A DNA stretch of 10,357 nucleotides from Patescibacteria group bacterium (lineage in GTDB: Bacteria > Patescibacteriota > Minisyncoccia > Minisyncoccales > JAGOPM01): positions 1 to 10,357 of the forward strand of contig JAKLGF010000012.1 in NCBI GenBank assembly GCA_022710815.1, in the 5' to 3' direction. This document shows, in pieces, positions 5,273 to 10,357 of the stretch. Position 1 is the stretch's first letter, and each line of letters begins with the position of its first letter. The notes under the pieces were generated by a model, which was not told where the DNA came from, did no database searches, and was given only the letters and a program-made list of their open reading frames with translations. Position numbers and translations under genes: made by a program.

Positions 5273-5827
5273 TTAGAATTTAACTTGGGGTGTTTGCTTT
5301 TCAGCTTCGGCAACTCCAAAGAAATCTCTATGGCCAATTCCAGTCATTGAAGCAACCAAGCTGGATGGGAACATCTGAATAGTAGTGTTAAGATCTCTAA
5401 CACTAGTATTGTAGAATCTTCTAGCTGATTGGATTTTGTTCTCAGTATCAGACAATTCAGATTGTAATTTAGTGAATGTTTCTACTGCTCTTAATTGAGG
5501 ATAATTCTCAGCCAAGGCAAAAATGCTTTTCAAAGCTCCGGTTAATTGATTTTCTGCCTCTTCTTTTTGAGCCATTGTAGTAGCTTTCATGGCTGCATTG
5601 CGAGCAGCAACTACTTTTTCAAATGTGCCCTGTTCATGAGCAGCATAACCTTTGACTGTTTCCACTAAATTGGGAATCAAATCATATCTTCTCTTTAATT
5701 CAACATCGATATCAGCCCAAGATTGTTCTACTTGGTTTTTAAGGCCGATAAGTTTGTTAAATACTCCCACAAACCAGCCAATAGCTCCTATTAACACAAT
5801 TAAAATGACGATTGTTATTATATCCAT
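5273..5827 (-). CDS. lemA: LemA family protein
   Basis: 184 residues, the usual LemA length. One N-terminal transmembrane segment at about 3-22 (IITIVILIVLIGAIGWFVGV) is followed by the LemA helical domain. Signature pieces are FNKLIGLKNQVEQSWADIDV, LKRRYDLIPNLVETVKGYAAHE and the FTKLQSELSDTENKIQSARRFYN block. The end has NTTIQMFPSSLVASM...FFGV. Family members sit in the membrane with a short outside N-terminus and a long helical cytoplasmic part; their molecular function is not settled. LemA genes often lie beside DUF2207 or TPM-domain genes, but here the neighbours are a bPH2 gene and a small hypothetical gene. A TATAAT lies 26 nt before the ATG; an AAGGAGG upstream of that box should not be in the mRNA. 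Confidence 0.95.
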   Translation of the reverse strand: MDIITIVILIVLIGAIGWFVGVFNKLIGLKNQVEQSWADIDVELKRRYDLIPNLVETVKGYAAHEQGTFEKVVAARNAAMKATTMAQKEEAENQLTGALKSIFALAENYPQLRAVETFTKLQSELSDTENKIQSARRFYNTSVRDLNTTIQMFPSSLVASMTGIGHRDFFGVAEAEKQTPQVKF

Positions 5828-5853
5828 AAGTTTTGTTTTACTTTATCCTTTTT

Positions 5854-5881
5854 ATTATACCACCTCCTTGCCTAAAAGCAA
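5854..5881 (-). promoter_or_regulatory. Promoter of lemA
   Basis: Minus strand: TTGCTT (5876-5881), a 16-bp spacer, then extended -10 TGG-TATAAT (hexamer 5854-5859). The predicted leader is about 20 nt. The spacer contains AAGGAGG (5863-5869). Confidence 0.65.
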
Positions 5882-5897
5882 ACAATCCTTCATTATA
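5868..5897 (+). promoter_or_regulatory. Promoter of the small hypothetical gene
   Basis: Plus strand: TTGCCT (5868-5873), an 18-bp spacer, then ATTATA (5892-5897), or TATATA two bases later. The box lies 3-5 nt before the ATG at 5903, again a leaderless layout. It overlaps the divergent lemA promoter. Confidence 0.4.
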
Positions 5898-5902
5898 TAT
5901 CT

Positions 5903-6217
5903 ATGAAGCTAACTTTCCCCAATCCAGATAATGAATATGTTGAGCATATTATGAGAAAACTGGGCTACAAGATGGGCCATGAGCATGGCGAGAGCAATGA
6001 AAAGGACTTTATCCGAGAAATAGCCGGAGCTCCTTACCCAAGATTCCATATCTATGCCAAAGAAACAATAGACAATCAGATTGTTTTGAATCTTCACTTA
6101 GATCAGAAAAAAACCAGCTATCAGGGCTTTTCAGCCCATAGCGGAGAATATGATGGAGAGTGGGTCCAGCTAGAAATGCAGAGGATAAAAAATATCTTAG
6201 GCCAAAAGGGAACTTAG
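5903..6217 (+). CDS. Conserved-looking small soluble protein, unknown function
   Basis: 104 residues, no signal peptide or membrane segment. Notable segments are GHEHGE (25-30), a tight block APYPRFHIYAKE (43-54), VLNLHLDQKKTSYQG (61-75) and AHSGEYDGEWVQLE (78-91). Several His and acidic residues are set in strand-like contexts. This looks like a compact alpha/beta fold whose conserved His/Asp residues could bind metal. From memory, proteins with these PRFH and HLDQK blocks recur in Patescibacteria genomes; I know no assigned function. The start is supported by a -10 box just upstream. The 3' end overlaps the HAD gene on the other strand by 21 bp, and its TAG stop begins in the loop of the terminator hairpin. 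Confidence 0.8.
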   Translation: MKLTFPNPDNEYVEHIMRKLGYKMGHEHGESNEKDFIREIAGAPYPRFHIYAKETIDNQIVLNLHLDQKKTSYQGFSAHSGEYDGEWVQLEMQRIKNILGQKGT

Positions 6218-6811
6218 TTCCCTTTTTAATTGAGTAGGATTCTTGTATTGAACAGTATTAAGCCTGTAAAACTTGGCATTCTTGATATGCAAATCCCGGT
6301 CATCAATGAACACGCACTGACTGGGCTTGATTTTAAGAGTCTCTATCATTTTTCTAAAAAACTTCTTGTCTTTTTTGAAAACCTTTTCCCTAAAGGAAAG
6401 AAAGTTTTGATCAAAGCATTCCAAAATCTTGTAGTTTTCTTTTAAATAGTCAAAATGCATTCTATTAGTATCAGAAGCGACAACTAAATGATAATCTTTG
6501 GCTAATTCTTTGACTATCTTTTCTACTTTCTTGTTGGGCTCAAAAGAACTGTTCCAAATCTTTCTGAATTTGTCATAGCCAATTCCTGAAAGCTTTAAAT
6601 GCTCGCAGGTTTTTTTGTAAAACTCGTGGGAATTAATTTTCCCAGTTCCATAATCTACAAAAGCAGTTAATTGATCATGATTCTCAATTAAAATGTCTCT
6701 TTTTTTGGTAATAGCAGAATACTTTAAAAGCTGCTTTAAAATATCCTGGATTTTGATTAATACCAGGACATTTCCGATATCAAAGATTATGGCTTTAATT
6801 TTTGGCTTCAT
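6197..6811 (-). CDS. HAD-superfamily hydrolase (subfamily IA, probable phosphatase)
   Basis: 204 residues from the ATG at 6811; an ATG at 6826 would add MWLLK. The Rossmann-type HAD motifs are in order. Motif I is IIFDIGNVL (nucleophile Asp11), motif II is VVASDT (Ser113), the motif III lysine lies in REKVFKK (143-147), and motif IV is CVFIDDRD (Asp170, Asp171). A helical cap of about 85 residues lies between motifs I and II, as in subfamily IA. The second Asp of the DxD motif is Gly13; the FDxGNV form is known in YihX-type sugar-phosphate phosphatases, so this need not mean inactivity. The substrate is unknown. The start overlaps the DUF4342 gene by 17 bp, so the two are translated from one mRNA. 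It is the last gene of the alkD-polX run. Confidence 0.9.
   Translation of the reverse strand: MKPKIKAIIFDIGNVLVLIKIQDILKQLLKYSAITKKRDILIENHDQLTAFVDYGTGKINSHEFYKKTCEHLKLSGIGYDKFRKIWNSSFEPNKKVEKIVKELAKDYHLVVASDTNRMHFDYLKENYKILECFDQNFLSFREKVFKKDKKFFRKMIETLKIKPSQCVFIDDRDLHIKNAKFYRLNTVQYKNPTQLKRELSSLLA
6204..6227 (+). terminator. Terminator lying inside two convergent coding ends
   Basis: AAAAGGGAAC (6204-6213) and GTTCCCTTTT (6217-6226) pair around a TTA loop, with a T5 run on the plus strand. The hairpin encodes the last residues of the plus gene. On the other strand it encodes the last residues of the HAD protein (RELSSLL). Confidence 0.8.
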
Positions 6812-7043
6812 TTTTAATAACCACAATAGTGCAATTGCTCAAAATTGCAGCCAAAGTTCCCAGGGCTGCAAACATGGGAGCCAAAACTAATCCAATGGCT
6901 CCAATGGTTAAAGGGAATTCGGCAATTGTTTCATTATCTTCAGTCTTAATGATAATCTTGCGGGCATTGCCTTGAGCTATCAATTCTTTTACTTTCTTAA
7001 TCAGCTCTGCCCCATTTACTTTGAATTCTTCTTGTTGTTCCAT
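6795..7043 (-). CDS. DUF4342 small membrane-associated protein
   Basis: 82 residues. An N-terminal helical part (EEFKVNGAELIKKVKELIAQGNARKIIIK) leads to a strand pair (EDNETIAEFPL). A hydrophobic stretch at about 45-67 follows (TIGAIGLVLAPMFAALGTLAAIL), and the end is NCTIVVIKNE. This is the DUF4342 layout: amphipathic helix, 'nvr-i-vk' strand, P-L-T-x-G-x-x-G and an Ala-rich hydrophobic segment. Function is unknown for the family. The gene lies 53 bp after polX with no clear terminator between them, and overlaps the HAD gene downstream, so it belongs to the same transcription unit. No SD is seen near the ATG. Confidence 0.85.
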   Translation of the reverse strand: MEQQEEFKVNGAELIKKVKELIAQGNARKIIIKTEDNETIAEFPLTIGAIGLVLAPMFAALGTLAAILSNCTIVVIKNEAKN

Positions 7044-7096
7044 ATTTTTATTTCAATTTAAAGTTAAACTAAAAACCTCTTTTTGGCAAACAAGCC

Positions 7097-8812
7097 TCAA
7101 AAGTCAAAAAGCTTGTCAGACCCTTGGGTATTGATGACATTTTTGGCTGTAGCCAGGCCTCTTCTGGCTTGAAATATGCCAAATTGCATATGATGCATTT
7201 GATCTTTGGCATGAGTATCGCTGTTAATAACTAGCTTCACTCCTTCTTGAATAGCCTTGCGAATATTATTAGCATCTAAATCCAAACGATAAGGGCTGGC
7301 ATTAATTTCTAAAGCTACCCTATTGGTCTTAGCTGCTCTGATCAAAGCCTCAATGTCTATTTCATACTCCCCCCTTTGTTTGAGAATTCTTCCAGTGGGA
7401 TGAGAGATTATCTTAACATAGGGATTTTGCATGGCTTTGATAATCCTTTGAGTCATTTGAGCTTTTTCCATTTTAAAACTAGAATGCAGACCAGCAATAA
7501 CATAATCTAAGGAAGACAAAGCCTTGATATCAATATCTAAAGATCCATCATTTAAGATATTGGCTTCGCAGCCTTGGAATATTTTGAACTTAATTCCCTT
7601 TTTAACAAATTCTTTGTTAAGCTTATCAATTTCCTTTCTCTGCTCAGCTAATTGTTTTTCATTTAAGCCATGCTCAATTTTGAGAAATTGAGTATGGTCA
7701 GATATGCCAATATATTCATATCCCAAATCAATAGCATATTGGGCTAATTCTTTAATGGAATTAACTCCTCCGTCCCAATTGCTATGAACATGCAAATCTC
7801 CTTTGATGTTTTTTAATTCAATTAACTTGGGCAAACTATGGGCCAATCCCATTTCTATTTCCCCTGTATTCTCTCTTAATTCAGGGACAATCCAATCCAT
7901 GTCTAGGGCCTGGTAGATTTCTTCTTCGGTTTTGCCAGCAATGGCTTTTTCTCCTTTGAACAATCCGTATTCATTGAGCTTTAATCCTTTTTTAATGGCA
8001 ATCTTTCTTAATTGGATATTGTGTTCCTTGGAACCAGTAAAGTATTGTTGAGCTGCGCCAAAACTACTAGCTGGCACTACTCTTAAATCCACATCCAAGC
8101 CATTGTTTAATTTAACATTGGCTTTGGTATCTCCCTGGCCAAATACTTTCTGAACTTCTGGCATTTTGCAAAAAGCATCAATTAGTCCTTGGGGGTCAGG
8201 ACAAACAGCTAGAAAGTCCAAATCCCCAATTGTTTCCTTTCTTCTTCTTAATGATCCGCAAATATCTATCTTGATTGTTCCTTTTATCTTTTTGAGCTTT
8301 TCTAGCATTTGCTGGGCCAGGGGCATTATTTCTCCCAGCAAATATCTTCCTTGGGATTTCTTAACAAATTCAATGCCTTCTAAAATGTTTTCTTGGGATT
8401 TTTCTCCAAAGGTTTCTAATTCTTTAATCTTTCCCTTTTTAGCAGCTTGCTCTAATTGTTTTAAATTCTTAACTCCCAATTCTTTGTAAAGAGTTCTGAC
8501 TTTTCTAGGGCCTAAACCTTGAACAGCAGTTAATTCCTGCATTTCTACTGGCATTTGTTTTTTGAGTTGGGAGAAATAGCTCATTTTCCCTGTTTTAATA
8601 TATTCCTCTAAACTCTGAGCTATTGTTTTTCCTACTCCTGGGATTTCTTCTAAAGCTTTGATTCCTCCTTTTTGGTAAATACTAGAAATGTCTTCTTCCA
8701 TTTCTTCTATAGCCTGAGCAGCTTTGCGCCAAGCCCAGGGCTTGAAAGAAACATTTTGGGCTTGGAGATAGGCAGATATTTCAAAACACAATTTAGCAGC
8801 TTCTTGGTTCAT
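7097..8812 (-). CDS. polX: Bacterial DNA polymerase X (Pol beta-like core plus PHP nuclease domain)
   Basis: 571 residues, the full PolX length. The N-terminal 8-kDa-like domain carries helix-hairpin-helix motifs (EIPGVGKTIAQSL near 56-68, VQGLGPRKVRTLYKELG near 97-113). The Pol beta palm has GSLRRRKETIGDLDFLAV, with metal ligands Asp197 and Asp199, and LDVDLRVV with Asp242. The thumb has YFTGSKEHNIQLR. The C-terminal PHP domain (338-571) has all nine expected ligands: His341, His343, Asp347, His373, Glu416, His443, His471, Asp532, His534. Well-studied homologues (B. subtilis, T. thermophilus) fill short gaps in base excision repair, and the PHP part gives 3'-5' exonuclease and abasic-site or 3'-end cleavage. 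The start overlaps the alkD stop (ATGA), so translation is coupled. No broken or missing catalytic residue was found. Confidence 0.97.
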   Translation of the reverse strand: MNQEAAKLCFEISAYLQAQNVSFKPWAWRKAAQAIEEMEEDISSIYQKGGIKALEEIPGVGKTIAQSLEEYIKTGKMSYFSQLKKQMPVEMQELTAVQGLGPRKVRTLYKELGVKNLKQLEQAAKKGKIKELETFGEKSQENILEGIEFVKKSQGRYLLGEIMPLAQQMLEKLKKIKGTIKIDICGSLRRRKETIGDLDFLAVCPDPQGLIDAFCKMPEVQKVFGQGDTKANVKLNNGLDVDLRVVPASSFGAAQQYFTGSKEHNIQLRKIAIKKGLKLNEYGLFKGEKAIAGKTEEEIYQALDMDWIVPELRENTGEIEMGLAHSLPKLIELKNIKGDLHVHSNWDGGVNSIKELAQYAIDLGYEYIGISDHTQFLKIEHGLNEKQLAEQRKEIDKLNKEFVKKGIKFKIFQGCEANILNDGSLDIDIKALSSLDYVIAGLHSSFKMEKAQMTQRIIKAMQNPYVKIISHPTGRILKQRGEYEIDIEALIRAAKTNRVALEINASPYRLDLDANNIRKAIQEGVKLVINSDTHAKDQMHHMQFGIFQARRGLATAKNVINTQGSDKLFDF

Positions 8813-9477
8813 TTTAGCTTAGGTAATTTTTGTTTTAATTCGCTGAGAGCATTAGATGCTATCCAGCGGCTAGCTTTAGTATCAATACTTCTAATCTCTT
8901 CTGCTAATTTCATAGCTTGCAGACATAAGGACTTGTTGCGCTTTCCAATTTGGCGCAAAGCCCAATTGACTGCTTTTCTGACAAAGTTTCTCTCATCAAT
9001 TGAATACTTTTTAATCAAAGGAAAGAATTCCATTAATTTCTGGTTGCTGGCTGTTTTGTCATGACAAGCTAGGCCAGCCATTAAAGCAAATCCAGCTCTT
9101 CTAGTGAATTCAATTTTGCTCTTGGCCCAAAACTTAGCTTTGGGATAGGCAATCTTTGTTTTATCAAAAAGGTTCAAACAAAGAGTATCGCAAACATCCC
9201 AAGAGTCTAGTCCCGCTACCCAATGATCCATTTGCTTGGCAGTTATCTTGTCTGGTTCTCCAATTAAGCCAGCTAGAATTCTGGCTTCATGGATATCTGT
9301 TTCCCAAAGCTCTAAGGCCAGCTTTTGATTCTTACCGATTTTCTTGGCCCAAGATCGCAAATACGGCATACTAATTCCTAAAGTAGTTCTGGGATTAATG
9401 CCAAAACGAGCCATGCCCGCAATGTTTTTAGGGTTTCTTTGTTTCTTTAAATCTGAGACGATTTCCTGGCAAGTCAT
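8809..9477 (-). CDS. AlkD-like DNA alkylation repair protein (HEAT-repeat glycosylase family)
   Basis: 222 residues from the ATG at 9477. The frame is open up to 9561, but those 28 extra codons cover the promoter, and the family normally begins M-x-x-E-I...LK as here. The all-helical HEAT-like repeats of PF08713 are evident: NIAGMARFGINPRTTLGISM, LELWETDIHEARILAG, SWDVCDTLC, RRAGFALMAGLA, NFVRKAVNWALRQIGKRN. Residues matching the active groove of Bacillus AlkD are Trp93 and Asp97 (spaced like AlkD Trp109/Asp113), Arg126 or Arg127, and Trp172; exact correspondence needs an alignment. AlkD removes N3- and N7-alkylated purines without base flipping. The TGA stop overlaps the polX ATG. A leaderless-type promoter lies just upstream. 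The substrate range of this copy is unknown. Confidence 0.9.
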   Translation of the reverse strand: MTCQEIVSDLKKQRNPKNIAGMARFGINPRTTLGISMPYLRSWAKKIGKNQKLALELWETDIHEARILAGLIGEPDKITAKQMDHWVAGLDSWDVCDTLCLNLFDKTKIAYPKAKFWAKSKIEFTRRAGFALMAGLACHDKTASNQKLMEFFPLIKKYSIDERNFVRKAVNWALRQIGKRNKSLCLQAMKLAEEIRSIDTKASRWIASNALSELKQKLPKLK

Positions 9478-9484
9478 TGCCTTA

Positions 9485-9512
9485 ATTTTAGCACAAAGAC
9501 AACAATTGCCAA
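9485..9512 (-). promoter_or_regulatory. Promoter of the alkD-polX-DUF4342-HAD run
   Basis: Minus strand: TTGGCA (9507-9512), a 16-bp spacer, then extended -10 TGC-TAAAAT (hexamer 9485-9490). The box ends 7 nt before the ATG at 9477. Five of six -35 bases match consensus. Confidence 0.7.
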
Positions 9513-9534
9513 AAACATCCCTTTCTGCTATATT
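9506..9534 (+). promoter_or_regulatory. Promoter of the RRM gene and its leader
   Basis: Plus strand: TTGCCA (9506-9511), a 17-bp spacer, then extended -10 TGC-TATATT (hexamer 9529-9534). Transcription should start near 9541. Its -35 box overlaps five of the six bases of the alkD -35 box on the other strand. Confidence 0.7.
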
Positions 9535-9540
9535 ACATTC

Positions 9541-9649
9541 ACCTGTAAGTGTGCACATCAAGCGAGTTAGTTTGAGGTGCGAAGGTCGTAACAGGAAAGT
9601 AAGTGAGTGTCCACGGTTTCTAACCGCACCTCATTAGAAAATTAATTAA
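9541..9649 (+). promoter_or_regulatory. Structured 5' leader of the RRM gene, resembling the 16S rRNA 3' end
   Basis: A leader of about 109 nt lies between the predicted start site and the ATG. A 9-bp perfect stem TGAGGTGCG (9573-9581) with CGCACCTCA (9625-9633) closes a 43-nt loop region. GTT-TCT-AAC (9616-9624) can form a small hairpin next to it, and an 8-bp palindrome TGTGCACA lies at 9550-9557. The segment 9581-9636 parallels the end of 16S rRNA: GAAGGTCGTAACAGG for GAAGUCGUAACAAGG, CGGTT at the same offset, and CACCTCATTA for CACCUCCUUA. A six-codon frame (GTG at 9603, TAA at 9621) behind AGGA could be a leader peptide. The ATG itself has only an A/T-rich stretch, no SD. A cis-regulatory RNA is the best guess; a separate small RNA is possible. 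Confidence 0.5.
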
Positions 9650-9937
9650 ATGGCAACAAAACTTTTTGTTGGTGGAATCCCTTTCAAGGCCACTGACAAT
9701 GATCTTAAGGAATTCTTTGCCACAGCCGGAACAGTTGTATCAGCTCAAATTATAGTTGATAAGTTCTCTGGCCGCAGCAAGGGATTTGGATTTGTTGAAA
9801 TGTCAACCGAAGAAGAAGCCAAAGAAGCAGTCTCAAAGCTCAATGGAGCTGACATGCAAGGCAGAAAGATCTTGGTTGATGAAGCCCGCCCAATGGAAAA
9901 AAGAGAAGGCGGATTCGACAGACCACCAAGACCATAA
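9650..9937 (+). CDS. Single-RRM RNA-binding protein
   Basis: 95 residues, nearly all one RNA recognition motif (beta-alpha-beta-beta-alpha-beta). RNP2 is LFVGGI (5-10) and RNP1 is KGFGFVEM (44-51); the aromatic residues Phe6, Phe46 and Phe48 that stack on RNA bases are all kept. The helices are DNDLKEFFATAG and EEEAKEAVSKLNG. The domain ends KILVDEARP and a short Arg/Pro/Gly tail (EKREGGFDRPPRP) follows, like the small glycine-rich RRM proteins of cyanobacteria and other bacteria. Those are often cold- or stress-induced and bind mRNA or rRNA. It acts in the cytoplasm. Its own long structured leader suggests post-transcriptional control, perhaps by the protein itself, which is inference. It is a single-gene unit, divergent from alkD, with a strong terminator. 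Confidence 0.95.
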   Translation: MATKLFVGGIPFKATDNDLKEFFATAGTVVSAQIIVDKFSGRSKGFGFVEMSTEEEAKEAVSKLNGADMQGRKILVDEARPMEKREGGFDRPPRP

Positions 9938-9950
9938 TCTTATTACAATC

Positions 9951-9976
9951 AAAAAAGCCCCTTTGGGGGCTTTTTT
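9951..9976. terminator. Bidirectional terminator between the RRM gene and the Cys-rich gene
   Basis: AAAAAAGCCCC (9951-9961) and GGGGCTTTTTT (9966-9976) pair around TTTG, with T6 on each strand. It closes the RRM gene on the plus strand and the gene at 10005 on the minus strand. Confidence 0.92.
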
Positions 9977-10004
9977 GTTGCTAATTTGGTGTTAATAAAA
10001 TAGC

Positions 10005-10357
10005 TTACTTTGTTTTATTGCATCCACAGGTTGTTCCTGTTGTTTTTTGGCAGTTTCCCTTTTGTCCACATCCACAGGCTTTTCCTCCTGTCTTCTGGCA
10101 TTGGCAACTAGAACCAGTTGAGTTCTTAGCGCATCCACATCCTGATTTGGCATTATTTAATCCCAATTCAGTCTTAAGTTTGTTAGCTTCATCAGTTTTC
10201 CCTTGGAGCATAAGATTTCTTACTTGAACAAACTTTGAAAAAGTTTCTGGGGTAATTGTCTTAGCTGGCTTACTATTGGCTGGAACATTGGCTTTCCATA
10301 AATCATAATTGCCTGTTTGAAAAGCTGTTTGCATGGCATTATGCCTTTCTGCATTAT
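10005..10357 (-). CDS. Protein with metallothionein-like cysteine-rich tail (N-terminus beyond window)
   Basis: The frame is open to the right edge; 116 residues are visible. An internal Met (visible residue 8, ATG at 10334) is unlikely to be the start because the frame before it reads NAERHNA, which continues the same helix. Visible residues 1-66 are a helical domain (MQTAFQTGNYDLWKA...ITPETFSKFVQVRNLMLQGKTDEANKLKTELGL) of a kind I associate with exported Patescibacteria proteins. Residues 73-112 hold nine cysteines, eight in four C-x-C pairs, set in Gly/Thr/Lys/Gln repeats (CQKTGGKACGC, CQKTTGTTCGC). This is typical of metal-thiolate binding, as in metallothioneins, but no known class fits exactly. 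A signal peptide may lie outside the window. A metal-binding or storage role is inference. Confidence 0.8.
   Translation of the reverse strand, partial: NAERHNAMQTAFQTGNYDLWKANVPANSKPAKTITPETFSKFVQVRNLMLQGKTDEANKLKTELGLNNAKSGCGCAKNSTGSSCQCQKTGGKACGCGQKGNCQKTTGTTCGCNKTK

Noticed and set aside
7060..7120. Possible terminator between polX and the DUF4342 gene
   Set aside because: Only weak ACAAGC/GCTTGT and A-run/T-run pairings are present; no GC-rich stem with a T tract, so read-through is more likely.
8809..8811. Possible UGA=Gly recoding (Gracilibacteria code)
   Set aside because: Reading through this TGA gives out-of-frame translation of polX. Real frames here end cleanly at TGA, TAA or TAG next to terminators or the next start.
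9478..9561. 28-residue N-terminal extension of the AlkD-like protein with several cysteines
   Set aside because: It covers both divergent promoters and part of the RRM leader. AlkD-family proteins normally begin close to the Met at 9477, so the CxxC-like pattern is accidental.
1..10357. tRNA, rRNA, CRISPR array, insertion sequence or prophage
   Set aside because: No cloverleaf with a TTCRA arm, no spaced direct repeats, no transposase or integrase motifs and no terminal inverted repeats were found on either strand. The 16S-like stretch at 9581-9636 is far too short and diverged to be an rRNA gene.

Overview
The window looks like a chromosomal segment of a small-genome, AT-rich bacterium, most likely a Candidate Phyla Radiation (Patescibacteria) member. 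This is inferred from several things together: many short single-pass or secreted proteins of unknown function, very tight gene packing with bidirectional terminators, and few Shine-Dalgarno (SD) sites. A LemA/bPH2/cupredoxin-like/DUF4342 gene set points the same way. The one TGA stop (the alkD end) only makes sense as a real stop, so the UGA=Gly code of Gracilibacteria does not apply. No tRNA, rRNA, CRISPR array, transposase or phage gene was seen.

Layout. 1-2280 (minus strand): a truncated secreted protein with fibronectin-III-like repeats. Next comes a two-gene operon of small membrane proteins with its own strong promoter, then a 44-residue acidic microprotein. 2280-2920 (minus): a small basic/polar protein that appears to start at AUU, behind a degenerate membrane-anchored cupredoxin-like gene. 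2960-3725: a divergently transcribed PsbP/DUF1795-like anchored protein. 3723-4671 (minus): a tRNA-binding OB-fold protein behind a membrane-anchored or lipoprotein coiled-coil protein. 4740-5243 (plus): a bPH2/YdbS-like membrane protein. 5273-5827 (minus): LemA. 5903-6217 (plus): a conserved-looking hypothetical protein overlapping the next gene tail to tail. 6197-9477 (minus): a four-gene run of AlkD-like DNA alkylation repair, PolX (polymerase plus PHP nuclease), DUF4342 and a HAD phosphatase. 9650-9937 (plus): a one-RRM RNA-binding protein behind a structured leader of about 110 nt. 10005-10357 (minus): the C-terminal part of a protein with a metallothionein-like cysteine tail.

How the parts fit. 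AlkD and PolX are joined by an ATGA stop/start overlap. Together they could supply base removal, abasic-site or 3'-end processing, and gap filling, i.e. a compact base-excision-repair module. Most other genes encode envelope or exported proteins. At seven starts the -10 box lies only 3-11 nt before the ATG, so those mRNAs should be leaderless or nearly so. The genes with good SD sites are the small ones at 1280-1941 and 2282-2461. The most unusual element is the RRM leader. It closes with a 9-bp stem and resembles, in order and spacing, the 3' end of 16S rRNA including an anti-SD-like CACCUC. It is transcribed from a promoter whose -35 box is shared, on the opposite strand, with the alkD promoter.
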